This document shows, piece after piece, positions 1 through 6,820 of a stretch of DNA of 8,608 nucleotides. The number at the start of each line of letters is the position of its first letter. Position 1 is the stretch's first letter. This DNA is from Lachnospiraceae bacterium. Lineage in GTDB: Bacteria; Bacillota; Clostridia; Lachnospirales; Lachnospiraceae. The DNA is taken from assembly GCA_017958585.1 (NCBI GenBank), contig JAGDCK010000213.1:1-8608 (forward strand). The letters run 5' to 3'. The position numbers were made by a program, and so were the translations under genes. A model generated the notes under the pieces. It saw only the letters and a program-made list of their open reading frames with translations. It searched no databases and was not told the DNA's origin.

Positions 1-834
1 AATCTTGTAACTTGCTGCGATAAGTTTATCAAGACCTGACTGAGTAAGTCCCAGATCCTCCAAAAACATCTTCTTTTCGTCGTCATCAAGTTCGGAAAGT
101 TCCTGCTCTATCTGAGCACAGATAACGAATACTTCACTGCCCTCACCCTTTGCGAACTCTCTTACTTTTGAAACCATCTCATTGCTCTCGCCGTCATCCG
201 CAAGATCATCCTCTGCCACATTAGCGGCATAGATAACAGGCTTGTATGTCAAAAGATTGTATTCCTTCATAAGGGCCAGCTCGTCCTCATCGGTGATCTC
301 CATGCTCTTTGCCATGTTGCCACCCTCAAGGTGTGCCTTTATCTTTTCGAGGAGCTCAGCTTCCTTTGCATAGGTCTTGTCGATCCTTGCACTCTTTCCT
401 ACCTTCGCATATCTTCTCTCAACCACTTCAAGATCTGCAAAGATAAGCTCCAGATTAATGGTCTCTATGTCTCTTAACGGATCGATCGAACCGTCCACAT
501 GCACAACGTTAGGATCCACAAAGCATCTTACCACATGAACTATGGCATCTACCTCACGGATGTTTGCAAGGAACTGGTTTCCCAAACCCTCACCCTTTGA
601 TGCTCCTTTTACAAGGCCCGCAATGTCAACGAATTCGATGGTTGCAGGTGTAACCTTTTTTGATTTATACATATCTCCCAGGAGTTTAAGTCTCTCATCG
701 GGTACAGCCACGATACCTATATTAGGGTCTATCGTACAGAAAGGGTAATTGGCACTCTCTGCTCCTGCCTTTGTAAGGGAATTGAAAAGAGTACTCTTTC
801 CGACGTTAGGGAGACCTACGATTCCAAGTTTCAT
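1..834 (-). CDS. ychF: Redox-regulated ATPase YchF (Obg-like), 5' part, truncated by window edge
   Basis: This is the first 278 residues of a YchF/OLA1 P-loop ATPase. The family is usually about 365 residues, so most of the C-terminal TGS domain lies off the left edge. The protein starts MKLGIVGLPNVGKST, so the G1 loop is at residues 7-15. The DIAGLVKGAS G3 motif is near residues 70-79. The G4 position reads NVAE (205-208) rather than NKxD, which is the family hallmark that shifts specificity from GTP to ATP. Residues from about 130 to 190 form the inserted helical region. YchF binds ribosomes and has been tied to translation and stress responses; its exact role is still debated, and no partner is visible here. 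The ATG at 834 is preceded by GGAGGA at 841-846 and by a strong promoter at 919-947. No frameshift was seen. Confidence 0.96.
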   Translation of the reverse strand, partial: MKLGIVGLPNVGKSTLFNSLTKAGAESANYPFCTIDPNIGIVAVPDERLKLLGDMYKSKKVTPATIEFVDIAGLVKGASKGEGLGNQFLANIREVDAIVHVVRCFVDPNVVHVDGSIDPLRDIETINLELIFADLEVVERRYAKVGKSARIDKTYAKEAELLEKIKAHLEGGNMAKSMEITDEDELALMKEYNLLTYKPVIYAANVAEDDLADDGESNEMVSKVREFAKGEGSEVFVICAQIEQELSELDDDEKKMFLEDLGLTQSGLDKLIAASYKI

Positions 835-849
835 AATATTTCCTCCATT

Positions 850-863
850 CCGCAAATATGCGG
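850..863. other. Small inverted repeat in the ychF leader
   Basis: CCGCA (850-854) and TGCGG (859-863) form a perfect 5-bp stem with a 4-nt AATA loop. On the ychF transcript it lies just upstream of the GGAGGA ribosome binding site (841-846), only 3 nt away, so it could affect ribosome access. On the plus strand it is followed by TTTTCTGTT, but a 5-bp stem is short for a terminator. No function is established. Confidence 0.4.
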
Positions 864-918
864 TTTTCTGTTATCTTTCCCATTGAAGCGGCCTCATTTA
901 GCCGTATACAACCAATAA

Positions 919-947
919 ATTATACTATCTGAGAATCTTTTTTTCAA
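919..947 (-). promoter_or_regulatory. Sigma-A type promoter of ychF
   Basis: Read on the minus strand, TTGAAA (942-947) is followed by exactly 17 bp (925-941) and then a perfect TATAAT (919-924). Transcription should begin near 912, giving a leader of roughly 75-80 nt before the ychF ATG at 834. Both elements are at or one base from consensus with optimal spacing, so this is the best promoter candidate in the window. The start site itself is inferred. Confidence 0.85.
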
Positions 948-1087
948 GGCAGTTTCCTCCATTAATTGTCCGCCTTAGGATCTGCTCTTCAGATCTTCAT
1001 TTCATTCCGCGCATATCGGTGGGGTGTCCTGTCCGTCTCACCGCATTCATCTGGTCATATAAAAAGTATTCAAACTGAGTATATTCA

Positions 1088-1093
1088 TATGAT
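1088..1093 (+). promoter_or_regulatory. Possible -10 element for the pdxK operon
   Basis: TATGAT at 1088-1093 is one base from the -10 consensus and sits in the AT-rich tract before the kinase gene. No good -35 lies at 17 bp; TTCAAA at 1069-1074 is only 13 bp away. TATAGT at 1105-1110 is an alternative -10, with TTCATA (1084-1089) at 15 bp. The promoter of this operon is therefore only localised to roughly 1065-1115, and an activator may be needed. Confidence 0.25.
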
Positions 1094-1143
1094 CAAAAAC
1101 ATTTTATAGTTTCCATAAACAACAAGCAGGAGACGTTTAGAAA

Positions 1144-1950
1144 ATGAAAGTCGCGGCCATAAACGATCTGTCAGGTTTTGGAAAATGTTCACTGGTGGCA
1201 GACATAGCAATACTGTCATCCATGGGGATCGAAGTTAATCCGGTGCCCACAGCAGTCCTTACAGCCCAGACGGGTTTTTCGTCCTATTTCCAGCATGAAA
1301 TGCATGATATGGTAACAAAATGCAAAGAGGAATGGGAAAAACAGGAAGAAGAATTCGACGGGATACTCACAGGATATATACCGTCTGTTGAACTGGCGGA
1401 TCAGATTACGGAATTTGTAGATCTTTATAAAAAAGATAACACTGTTCTGTTGGTGGATCCTGTCATGGGGGACAACGGAAAGCCCTATGCCAACTATTCG
1501 GATCAGATGCTTGACAGGATCGTTAAGCTTACGGAAAAAGCCGATATCATAACGCCAAACTTTACAGAACTCTGTATCCTGGCAGGCATTGAGCACAAAA
1601 AATACGAGATCGACGAGATCATGGCCATAGGTGAATCCGTAAAAGCCAAGGGCTCTAAAAGTGTTATCGTAACAGGGATCGAAGAAAGCAAAGACACCGT
1701 GTGTAACCTGGTCATCTCCGATGGGGGCACTGCCATCATCAGATCGGCCACCAACGGAAGGAGCTATTCCGGAACCGGGGATCTGTTTGCGGCATCGGTA
1801 CTTGGAAATGTATTAAACGGCCATACCATCAAGGAATCCGTTTCAAAAGCGGCGGACTTTATAAAAAGATCCATTGAAGCAACATCTTCCACCGACAGAA
1901 ACTACGGTGTTGATTTTGAAAAAATCTTAAAGACGAGGGAACAAATATGA
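1144..1950 (+). CDS. pdxK: Pyridoxal/pyridoxine/pyridoxamine kinase (PdxK/PdxY type, ribokinase fold)
   Basis: This 268-residue cytoplasmic kinase would phosphorylate B6 vitamers at the 5' hydroxyl using ATP, trapping them in the cell as pyridoxal phosphate precursors. The length fits PdxK/PdxY proteins. An N-terminal NDLSGFGKCS segment (7-16) is where the substrate site begins. DPVMGDNGKPY (105-115) and ITPNFTEL (136-143) are typical of PdxY-like enzymes. GRSYSGTGD (205-213) is the anion-hole motif with the catalytic Asp213. The ATG at 1144 follows AGGAGA (1128-1133) by 10 nt, a slightly long spacing. The stop overlaps the next start as ATGA, so both genes are probably translationally coupled. 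HMP/HMP-P kinase (ThiD) is the main related alternative, but the N-terminal and DPVMGDNG motifs favour B6 kinase. In vivo substrate range cannot be read from sequence. Confidence 0.88.
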   Translation: MKVAAINDLSGFGKCSLVADIAILSSMGIEVNPVPTAVLTAQTGFSSYFQHEMHDMVTKCKEEWEKQEEEFDGILTGYIPSVELADQITEFVDLYKKDNTVLLVDPVMGDNGKPYANYSDQMLDRIVKLTEKADIITPNFTELCILAGIEHKKYEIDEIMAIGESVKAKGSKSVIVTGIEESKDTVCNLVISDGGTAIIRSATNGRSYSGTGDLFAASVLGNVLNGHTIKESVSKAADFIKRSIEATSSTDRNYGVDFEKILKTREQI

Positions 1951-2468
1951 AAGACACAAATATCAATCCAAAGACAAGACTGATTGCGATCACAGGAGCC
2001 ATGGCTGCAATAACCATACTCTTTACAGCATATCTGTTTCATATTCCGGTCGGAGCAAACGGAGGATACATACATTTCGGAGACTCCATAATATATCTTG
2101 CGGCAGTCCTTCTTCCAACGCCATATGCCATGGCTGTGGGAGCACTTGGCGGAGGTATCGCAGATTTACTTACTGCACCCATGTGGACAATAGCCACAGT
2201 TATCATCAAAATACTGTTGGTACTGCCCTTTTCCTCAAAAAATGCAAAGCTTCTCACAAAGAGAAATCTGTTTGCACCGGTGATAGCATTTCTGATCACA
2301 GGGGTTGGATATTACATTGCGGAAGCCATTCTCTTTGGAACACAGGCTGCACTCATTGCTTCCATCTCGGGAAGTGTCATTCAGGCTTTTGGAAGCGCTG
2401 TGTTTTTCTATAGTGCGGCATTCGCTCTTGAAAATGCAAAGATTAAAAAGCTCATATATCTCACTTAA
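1947..2468 (+). CDS. ECF-type transporter S component, probable vitamin (B6-like) uptake subunit
   Basis: This is a 173-residue, strongly hydrophobic protein with about five to six predicted membrane segments (roughly 10-32, 46-70, 74-94, 107-130 and 134-160). The loop GGYIHFGDSIIYLAA (39-53) and the following GALGGGIADLLTAPMWTIA segment (65-83) resemble ECF-transporter substrate-binding (S) subunits of Firmicutes. An AxxxA pattern in the first helix (A14, A18) matches the kind of surface S components use to dock on EcfT. Its start overlaps the kinase stop by 4 bp, and GAGGGA (1935-1940) lies 6 nt upstream. No EcfA or EcfT gene is present, so it would share a group II energising module encoded elsewhere. 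The coupling to a pyridoxal kinase suggests a B6 vitamer as ligand. This is inference from context; hydroxymethylpyrimidine is the main alternative. Confidence 0.8.
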   Translation: MKDTNINPKTRLIAITGAMAAITILFTAYLFHIPVGANGGYIHFGDSIIYLAAVLLPTPYAMAVGALGGGIADLLTAPMWTIATVIIKILLVLPFSSKNAKLLTKRNLFAPVIAFLITGVGYYIAEAILFGTQAALIASISGSVIQAFGSAVFFYSAAFALENAKIKKLIYLT

Positions 2469-2507
2469 CGGATTTGTCTCAAACCTGTTAAGCCGCGCCA
2501 CAAGCGC

Positions 2508-2553
2508 AAAAAAACGGAGAACAGATTTACTTTCTGTTCTCCGCATTTTTTTT
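2508..2553. terminator. Bidirectional intrinsic terminator between the B6 unit and the cobalamin operon
   Basis: A perfect 11-bp stem, CGGAGAACAGA (2515-2525) with TCTGTTCTCCG (2533-2543), encloses a 7-nt loop. On the plus strand the stem is followed by CA and eight T's (2546-2553). On the minus strand it is followed by seven T's (the A-run at 2508-2514). It can thus terminate the plus-strand pair ending at 2468 and the minus-strand cobalamin operon ending at 2527. The flanking A- and T-tracts can pair and extend the stem. The stop codon of cbiA (2527-2529) lies within the loop. Confidence 0.9.
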
Positions 2554-3933
2554 GCATATATGTGCAAATCTATTAACGAACTCAGGATTTGACGGATAAT
2601 ATAGATGGGCAAATCCCCACCAGGTTTTTCCATCCTCTCCTATGTGGGAAGCCTCCCAGGTTTTCCCTGTGACAGGCTTTGTGCAAATGGCATCGGACCC
2701 GTTATCCGTACTGTCAAAATAGTGAAACTCGTGTCCTTTTATGGAACCTTTCTCTGCATCCTTTAAAAATCTGTTTTCTTTATCCCTTAAAATTACATAT
2801 CCGAATCTAACCAGATGATCCGTATAATGAACCGCACCGTCCACTGCTCCTGCCATTTCAAAGCTTTCGCCATCCTTTGTGACCAGCGTCTTGTGAAGAT
2901 ACATAAATCCTCCGCATTCCGCCAGTGTGGGAAGGCCATTATTAATAGCATCACCTATGCTTTTTAGCATGGACTTGTTCTCAGAAAGAGCCCCCGCATG
3001 GTTTTCGGGATATCCTCCTCCAAGGAGTAACCCGTCCACATTTTCGGGGAGAATCCTGTCATGGACAGGAGAAAACTCAACTATTTCAAACCCTGCATTT
3101 TTTAGGGCTTCCAGATTTTCCTCATAATAAAAACAAAAGGCCTCATCCCTTGCTACGGCCAGCCTTAAGGGCCGAAGACCGGTGACATCGCCACATAAAC
3201 ACAGGTCACTGTCTTTTTGTGATTTAAGCTTTATGGCACCGCTACTGTCACATTCACCGGCTACACTATTAATCAACAGGTCAATGTCTATGGTCTCATT
3301 TACCATGCCTGCTGCCGCAGAGAGCTTATCGCTTAAAGCTTCCACCTCTCCCGGTAGCATAAGCCCCAAGTGCCTGCTCTCAAATACCATTTCCGCACTT
3401 TTTGGCACATATCCCACCACGGTCAAGCCACACTCTTTTTCAATTACGGGCTTTATGGTCTCATAAAAGGATCCCGAAATGCGATTAAGTATAATTCCAC
3501 ATATCAGATTCTCCCTGTCCATACTCTTAAAGCCATTTATCAGTGGGATTATGCTTCTTCCCATACCGTGGGCATCCACCACAAGGACGATGGGAATATC
3601 CAGTTTGCAGGCAATATCATAGGATGAGCCCTCATCGGATGATACATTTATGCCATCATACAGTCCCATCACGCCCTCAACTACGGATATCTCACTATTA
3701 TCATCCCCATAAAAAACTTCTCTCAAGCCTTCCTCATCACAGAAAAACAGATCGAGATTTTTTGACGGAATACCTATGACACTTCTGTGAAACATGGGAT
3801 CGATATAATCAGGGCCGCACTTAAAGCTGTTTACCTTTAGGCCCCTGTCCTTTAAGGCCTTAAGCAGTGCGCATGTGATGGTAGTTTTTCCACTGCCGCT
3901 CTTTGTGGCGGCTATCATAAAAGTCTTTCTCAT
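2527..3933 (-). CDS. cbiA: Cobyrinate a,c-diamide synthase
   Basis: This 468-residue enzyme uses glutamine and ATP to amidate the a and c acetate side chains of (cobalt-)cobyrinate; the length is usual for CbiA/CobB. The N-terminal ATPase domain has a dethiobiotin-synthetase-like P-loop, TKSGSGKT (10-17). KCGPDYIDPMFH (38-49) and VVEGVMGLYDG (84-94) follow. The C-terminal type 1 glutamine amidotransferase domain runs from about 255 to the end. It carries LGGGYPE (304-310), the nucleophile Cys340 in ECGGFMYL, KGHEFHY (399-405), and the likely catalytic His443 in GFAHLYYPSNPEF. The start has a weak AAAGG (3939-3943) 5 nt upstream and lies 23 bp after the fused gene, so it is the last gene of the operon. 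Its final codons form one arm of the terminator. Hydrogenobyrinate synthase (CobB) is the same fold; the CbiG in the operon makes the anaerobic-route substrate likely. Confidence 0.95.
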   Translation of the reverse strand: MRKTFMIAATKSGSGKTTITCALLKALKDRGLKVNSFKCGPDYIDPMFHRSVIGIPSKNLDLFFCDEEGLREVFYGDDNSEISVVEGVMGLYDGINVSSDEGSSYDIACKLDIPIVLVVDAHGMGRSIIPLINGFKSMDRENLICGIILNRISGSFYETIKPVIEKECGLTVVGYVPKSAEMVFESRHLGLMLPGEVEALSDKLSAAAGMVNETIDIDLLINSVAGECDSSGAIKLKSQKDSDLCLCGDVTGLRPLRLAVARDEAFCFYYEENLEALKNAGFEIVEFSPVHDRILPENVDGLLLGGGYPENHAGALSENKSMLKSIGDAINNGLPTLAECGGFMYLHKTLVTKDGESFEMAGAVDGAVHYTDHLVRFGYVILRDKENRFLKDAEKGSIKGHEFHYFDSTDNGSDAICTKPVTGKTWEASHIGEDGKTWWGFAHLYYPSNPEFVNRFAHICKKNAENRK

Positions 3934-3956
3934 ATATACCTTTATTCTTTATCGTT

Positions 3957-5996
3957 TTAACTAAAACTGAATGCGAAGATAAACACGGGATTTCCTGCCT
4001 GCAGCAGATTATATTCACCGGCTTTTCTGCCTCTGTTTATCTGAACCTGCAGTATCTCCGGGTCATTAATGCCAAACTCTGAGATAAGCTCCCTAACTTT
4101 ACATACAGTCTCCAGTGTTACCGCATTTATGACAACACGCATTTTAGGATTCATGCTTTTCAGGGTACTTAATATGTCCTTAAGTTTCCCTCCGCTTCCC
4201 CCGATAAAAGCAGCATCGGGAGCCGGTATATCCTTTAACCCTTCCGGAGCATCCTCGTTTATTACACTTACATTACTGAGTTTAAATTTCTCTGCGTTTC
4301 GCCTTGTTAGTTCTGCTGCCTCAGGGTCTTTTTCCAGGGCATAAACTCTTAGCTTCGGAGAGAGCGCTGCTGCCTGCACCGTAACAGAACCGGTTCCGCT
4401 TCCAATGTCAGCAAATACATCCCCCTCTTTCAGAAACAGTCTCTCAATGGAAAGGCTCCTAATCTCTTCCTTTGTCATGGGAACCTTTTCTCTGATAAAA
4501 TCCTCATCCCTTAAAAAGAGTGTGAGATTCCTCTTTTTAAAGGAGTCATTTATCACCATCACAACATAAAGCCCTTCCCCCTCTATGGAAGAAATATTTT
4601 CAGGCTCGCAGATATAAATCTTTTCATCCTTGTATGAGAGTTTATATCCCACATACATCTTTACATGTAAAAAGCCGCTCTCTGTTAAAACCTCTGCCGC
4701 CCTTTTTACATCCTTTAATCCGGAGCACAAAAACGAGGTCTTTTTATTGTATGTTACGCTGTCAACAAGCTGCCCCTTCCAGATGTCTTCACTTACTCCA
4801 TGGAGACTTAAGATCGAAGCATCCTGATAGGACTCTCCTATCCTTGAAGCAAGGAGTGAAACGGAAGAAATGCCGGGAAGGACCTTCACTTCGATCCCCT
4901 CCATCTTTTCAAAGGCCGCCAAAAGCTTTTCGCATCCGCTGTAAAACCCCGTATCCCCCGAAAAGAGGACGGTGACGCACTTTTCTCCGATGGCTGAATC
5001 CTTAATATCAGCCACAAAGGGACAGATCATGTCCTCCGTATAAAAGGGATTCATGATCACATCTTTTTTAACATTTAACTCCTTTGTGATACCAAGCATT
5101 CTCTCAGCGCCAAAAATATAATCTGCGTTTTGAATTGCTTCCTTTACTTCACCTGTAATAAGATTTACATCTCCGCATCCTATTCCGGAGAGGTTAACCA
5201 CTATGTGATTCTTTTTTACCTTTGTTCCAAGCTTTTCTTCAAGCCTTTCAATCGTCTCCTTAAGGCTCACGCCCTCTTCTTCCCAGTTTTTGGGCCTGTT
5301 TATGATATGCACCTTTGCGCCGGTCTTAATGGCGGCAGGGATCTTTGTATCCTCTCCTCCCGTGTTTCCGCTGTCCTTTGTGACCAGGTGCTTTATATCA
5401 AATTCCCGTATGGTAGCCTCATTCATAGCTTCTGAAAAGGGTCCCTGCATGGCGATTATCTGTCTTCCGAAAAGCCCGTTTTCAGTACAAAGCTTAAGGC
5501 TCTCCTCCCCGGGTAAAACCCTGGCAAAGATCCTCTTCCTAAGCTCCTCATCCTCACAAAAAGCGGAAAGTTCCTTACTTCCCGTGGTGAGAAGAATATT
5601 TCCTTCTGTTTTTTTTAAGGCTTCGGCGCAGGCTTTTGCGTCGTCGTATCTGTCCCCCTCATAGTCATTTTCCTGGGGTCTTAAGAGCCTTATGTATTCA
5701 ATGTCTTTACATGAGGGATCCTGCAAGCTTTCCCTTATGGACCTGGTCACGATCTCAGCATAGGGGTGGGTTGCATCTACCACGATCTTTGTACCCTGTT
5801 TCCTGTAAAGATCTCTCATCTCATCCGGATTTAATCTGCCCTCAAACACGGTGATGCGCGGATCGTCAATATCTGAAAGCATTAGTTTTCCGTATCTGGT
5901 GGCAACGCTTAAGTCACACTCCATGCCTGAGCGGTTTAAAAGTTCTGCCACGATCCTTCCTTCCGTTGTCCCTGCAAAAATCAAGATATCACTCAT
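3957..5996 (-). CDS. Fused precorrin-6A reductase (CbiJ/CobK) and precorrin-6B/7 methyltransferases CbiE-CbiT
   Basis: This single 679-residue protein joins three consecutive activities. Residues 1-258 are the CbiJ/CobK reductase (FAGTTEGR at 7-14, DATHPYA at 74-80, MQGPFS at 183-188, LVTKDSG at 204-210), which reduces the cobalt-precorrin-6A macrocycle with NAD(P)H. Residues 263-485 are the CbiE C5-methyltransferase of the tetrapyrrole methylase fold (GIGCGD at 271-276, FSGDTGFYSG at 345-354, LPGISSVS at 373-380). Residues 490-679 are CbiT, a Rossmann-type SAM enzyme (DIGSGTGS at 530-537, FIGGSGG at 597-603), which methylates C15 and decarboxylates the C12 acetate. CbiE-CbiT fusions are familiar as CobL; adding CbiJ at the N-terminus gives a channel-like three-step enzyme. 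The start overlaps cobJ by 8 bp and has GAGGGG (6002-6007) 5 nt upstream. All domains look intact. Confidence 0.94.
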   Translation of the reverse strand: MSDILIFAGTTEGRIVAELLNRSGMECDLSVATRYGKLMLSDIDDPRITVFEGRLNPDEMRDLYRKQGTKIVVDATHPYAEIVTRSIRESLQDPSCKDIEYIRLLRPQENDYEGDRYDDAKACAEALKKTEGNILLTTGSKELSAFCEDEELRKRIFARVLPGEESLKLCTENGLFGRQIIAMQGPFSEAMNEATIREFDIKHLVTKDSGNTGGEDTKIPAAIKTGAKVHIINRPKNWEEEGVSLKETIERLEEKLGTKVKKNHIVVNLSGIGCGDVNLITGEVKEAIQNADYIFGAERMLGITKELNVKKDVIMNPFYTEDMICPFVADIKDSAIGEKCVTVLFSGDTGFYSGCEKLLAAFEKMEGIEVKVLPGISSVSLLASRIGESYQDASILSLHGVSEDIWKGQLVDSVTYNKKTSFLCSGLKDVKRAAEVLTESGFLHVKMYVGYKLSYKDEKIYICEPENISSIEGEGLYVVMVINDSFKKRNLTLFLRDEDFIREKVPMTKEEIRSLSIERLFLKEGDVFADIGSGTGSVTVQAAALSPKLRVYALEKDPEAAELTRRNAEKFKLSNVSVINEDAPEGLKDIPAPDAAFIGGSGGKLKDILSTLKSMNPKMRVVINAVTLETVCKVRELISEFGINDPEILQVQINRGRKAGEYNLLQAGNPVFIFAFSFS

Positions 5997-6723
5997 TGTA
6001 TCCCCTCTTTGTGATCATTTTTCCGTTCTTTTCATAAGTTTTCGAGTTACCCACAAAAACCGTGGTAAACATATTTAATTCTTTCTCAGACAGTTCCTCC
6101 AGGGTGCAGATCTCTGTTTTTGTATCATCCCGGCCTATGTTTTCAACATATCCGCAGATCCTGTCCTTACTTGCGCCGGCATCCATCATTATCTCGCAGG
6201 CTCTCTTTAAATGTTCCGGCCTGCCCTTGCTGGCGGGGTTATAGATAGAAATTGCAAAGTCCCCCTGTATGGCTGCTCTAAGCCTCTTTTCAATCACGGC
6301 AAAAGGAGTTAAGAGATCACTTAAACTGATAAGGCAAAAATCGTGATTTAAGGGGGCTCCCAAAAGTGCCGCTCCGCTTAATGCGGCCGTTATCCCCGGC
6401 ACCACAAAAACCTCTGTATCGCTTTCTTCGGGAAGTATCTCAAGTAAAGGGGAAGCCATTCCGTACACCCCTGCATCACCGCTACAGATTAAAGCTACGT
6501 TTTTCCCTTCTGATGCCAGCTTTACGCAAAGCTCGCATCTTTCGATCTCTCTCTTCATGCCGGTGGTCATATATTCTTTATCCGGAAAGCTTTCCTTTAG
6601 GAGCTTCACATAGAGGTCGTAACCTACTATCACGTCACTTTTTTCTATGACTGAAATCTCCTGTGCTGTCATAAATTCTTTTTTTCCGGGGCCCATGCCC
6701 ACCACATATATAATATTGCCCAT
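5989..6723 (-). CDS. cbiH: Precorrin-3B / cobalt-factor III C17-methyltransferase
   Basis: This 244-residue SAM-dependent tetrapyrrole methylase carries out C17 methylation with ring contraction, giving cobalt-precorrin-4. It would be called CobJ in aerobic nomenclature. The N-terminal VVGMGPGKKEFMT (7-19) is the first glycine-rich loop. CSGDAGVYGMA (80-90), VVPGITAALSGAALLGAPLNHDF (107-129), SLSDLLTPF (133-141) and YNPASKGRPEHL (161-172) are characteristic of this subfamily rather than CbiF or CbiL. The end carries VGNSKT (224-229). The length is normal for a stand-alone CbiH. The start at 6723 has AGAGG (6729-6733) 5 nt upstream, embedded at the edge of the octamer repeat. The gene ends inside the start of the fused reductase-methyltransferase gene (8-bp overlap), suggesting coupled translation. 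Confidence 0.95.
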   Translation of the reverse strand: MGNIIYVVGMGPGKKEFMTAQEISVIEKSDVIVGYDLYVKLLKESFPDKEYMTTGMKREIERCELCVKLASEGKNVALICSGDAGVYGMASPLLEILPEESDTEVFVVPGITAALSGAALLGAPLNHDFCLISLSDLLTPFAVIEKRLRAAIQGDFAISIYNPASKGRPEHLKRACEIMMDAGASKDRICGYVENIGRDDTKTEICTLEELSEKELNMFTTVFVGNSKTYEKNGKMITKRGYNE

Positions 6724-6738
6724 CTATGCCTCTTTTCT

Positions 6739-6811
6739 ATTTGTGCCTTGGTGCTTTTGTGCCTTAGTGCTTTTGTGCTTTTGTGCCTTTACGCCTTGGT
6801 GCTTTTTGTGC
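6739..6811. repeat. Degenerate 8-bp tandem repeat in the cbiG-cbiH gap
   Basis: Reading the plus strand in steps of eight from 6739 gives atttgtgc, cttggtgc, ttttgtgc, cttagtgc, ttttgtgc, ttttgtgc, ctttacgc, cttggtgc and a final tttttgtgc. This is about nine copies of a YTTKGTGC octamer, partly alternating between TTTTGTGC and CTTGGTGC types. It fills most of the 97-bp space between cbiG (stop at 6821) and cbiH (start at 6723), and its left end abuts the cbiH ribosome binding site. It is not a multiple of three and encodes nothing recognisable. On the operon mRNA it reads as GCAC-containing A-rich units. Confidence 0.9.
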
Positions 6812-6820
6812 CCTTACTCT

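Larger units (their letters stand above)
835..1143. other. Divergent intergenic region between ychF and the pyridoxal kinase gene
   Basis: This 309-bp stretch carries no convincing long gene. It holds the ychF promoter (919-947) and leader hairpin (850-863). It also holds an inverted repeat GATCTG/CAGATC (979-984 and 990-995, 5-nt loop) and a longer-range pair CGGTG/CACCG (1017-1021 and 1039-1043). The 11-mer TTTCCTCCATT occurs twice (839-849 and 953-963), and an ATTCCGC..ATAT..CGGT block also occurs twice (847-864 and 1004-1020). From about 1055 the sequence becomes AT-rich up to the kinase gene, as expected of a promoter and 5' leader. I could not match any known riboswitch class here. Confidence 0.6.

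Noticed and set aside
979..995. GATCTG/CAGATC hairpin as a terminator or riboswitch element
   Set aside because: The stem is short, no T-tract follows, and the surrounding sequence matches no riboswitch core I can recognise (TPP, cobalamin and T-box motifs not seen).
2464..2492. CTTAAC/GTTAAG inverted repeat just after the S-component gene
   Set aside because: The stem is 6 bp with a 17-nt loop and no T-tract; the strong hairpin at 2515-2543 explains termination.
5130..5664. Long plus-strand ORFs opposite the fused cobalamin gene
   Set aside because: They lie antisense to well-conserved CbiJ and CbiE domains and have no recognisable motifs; they are shadows of the real gene.
6724..6820. CRISPR array in the cbiG-cbiH gap
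   Set aside because: The repeat unit is 8 bp and directly tandem without unique spacers, so it is a simple-sequence repeat.
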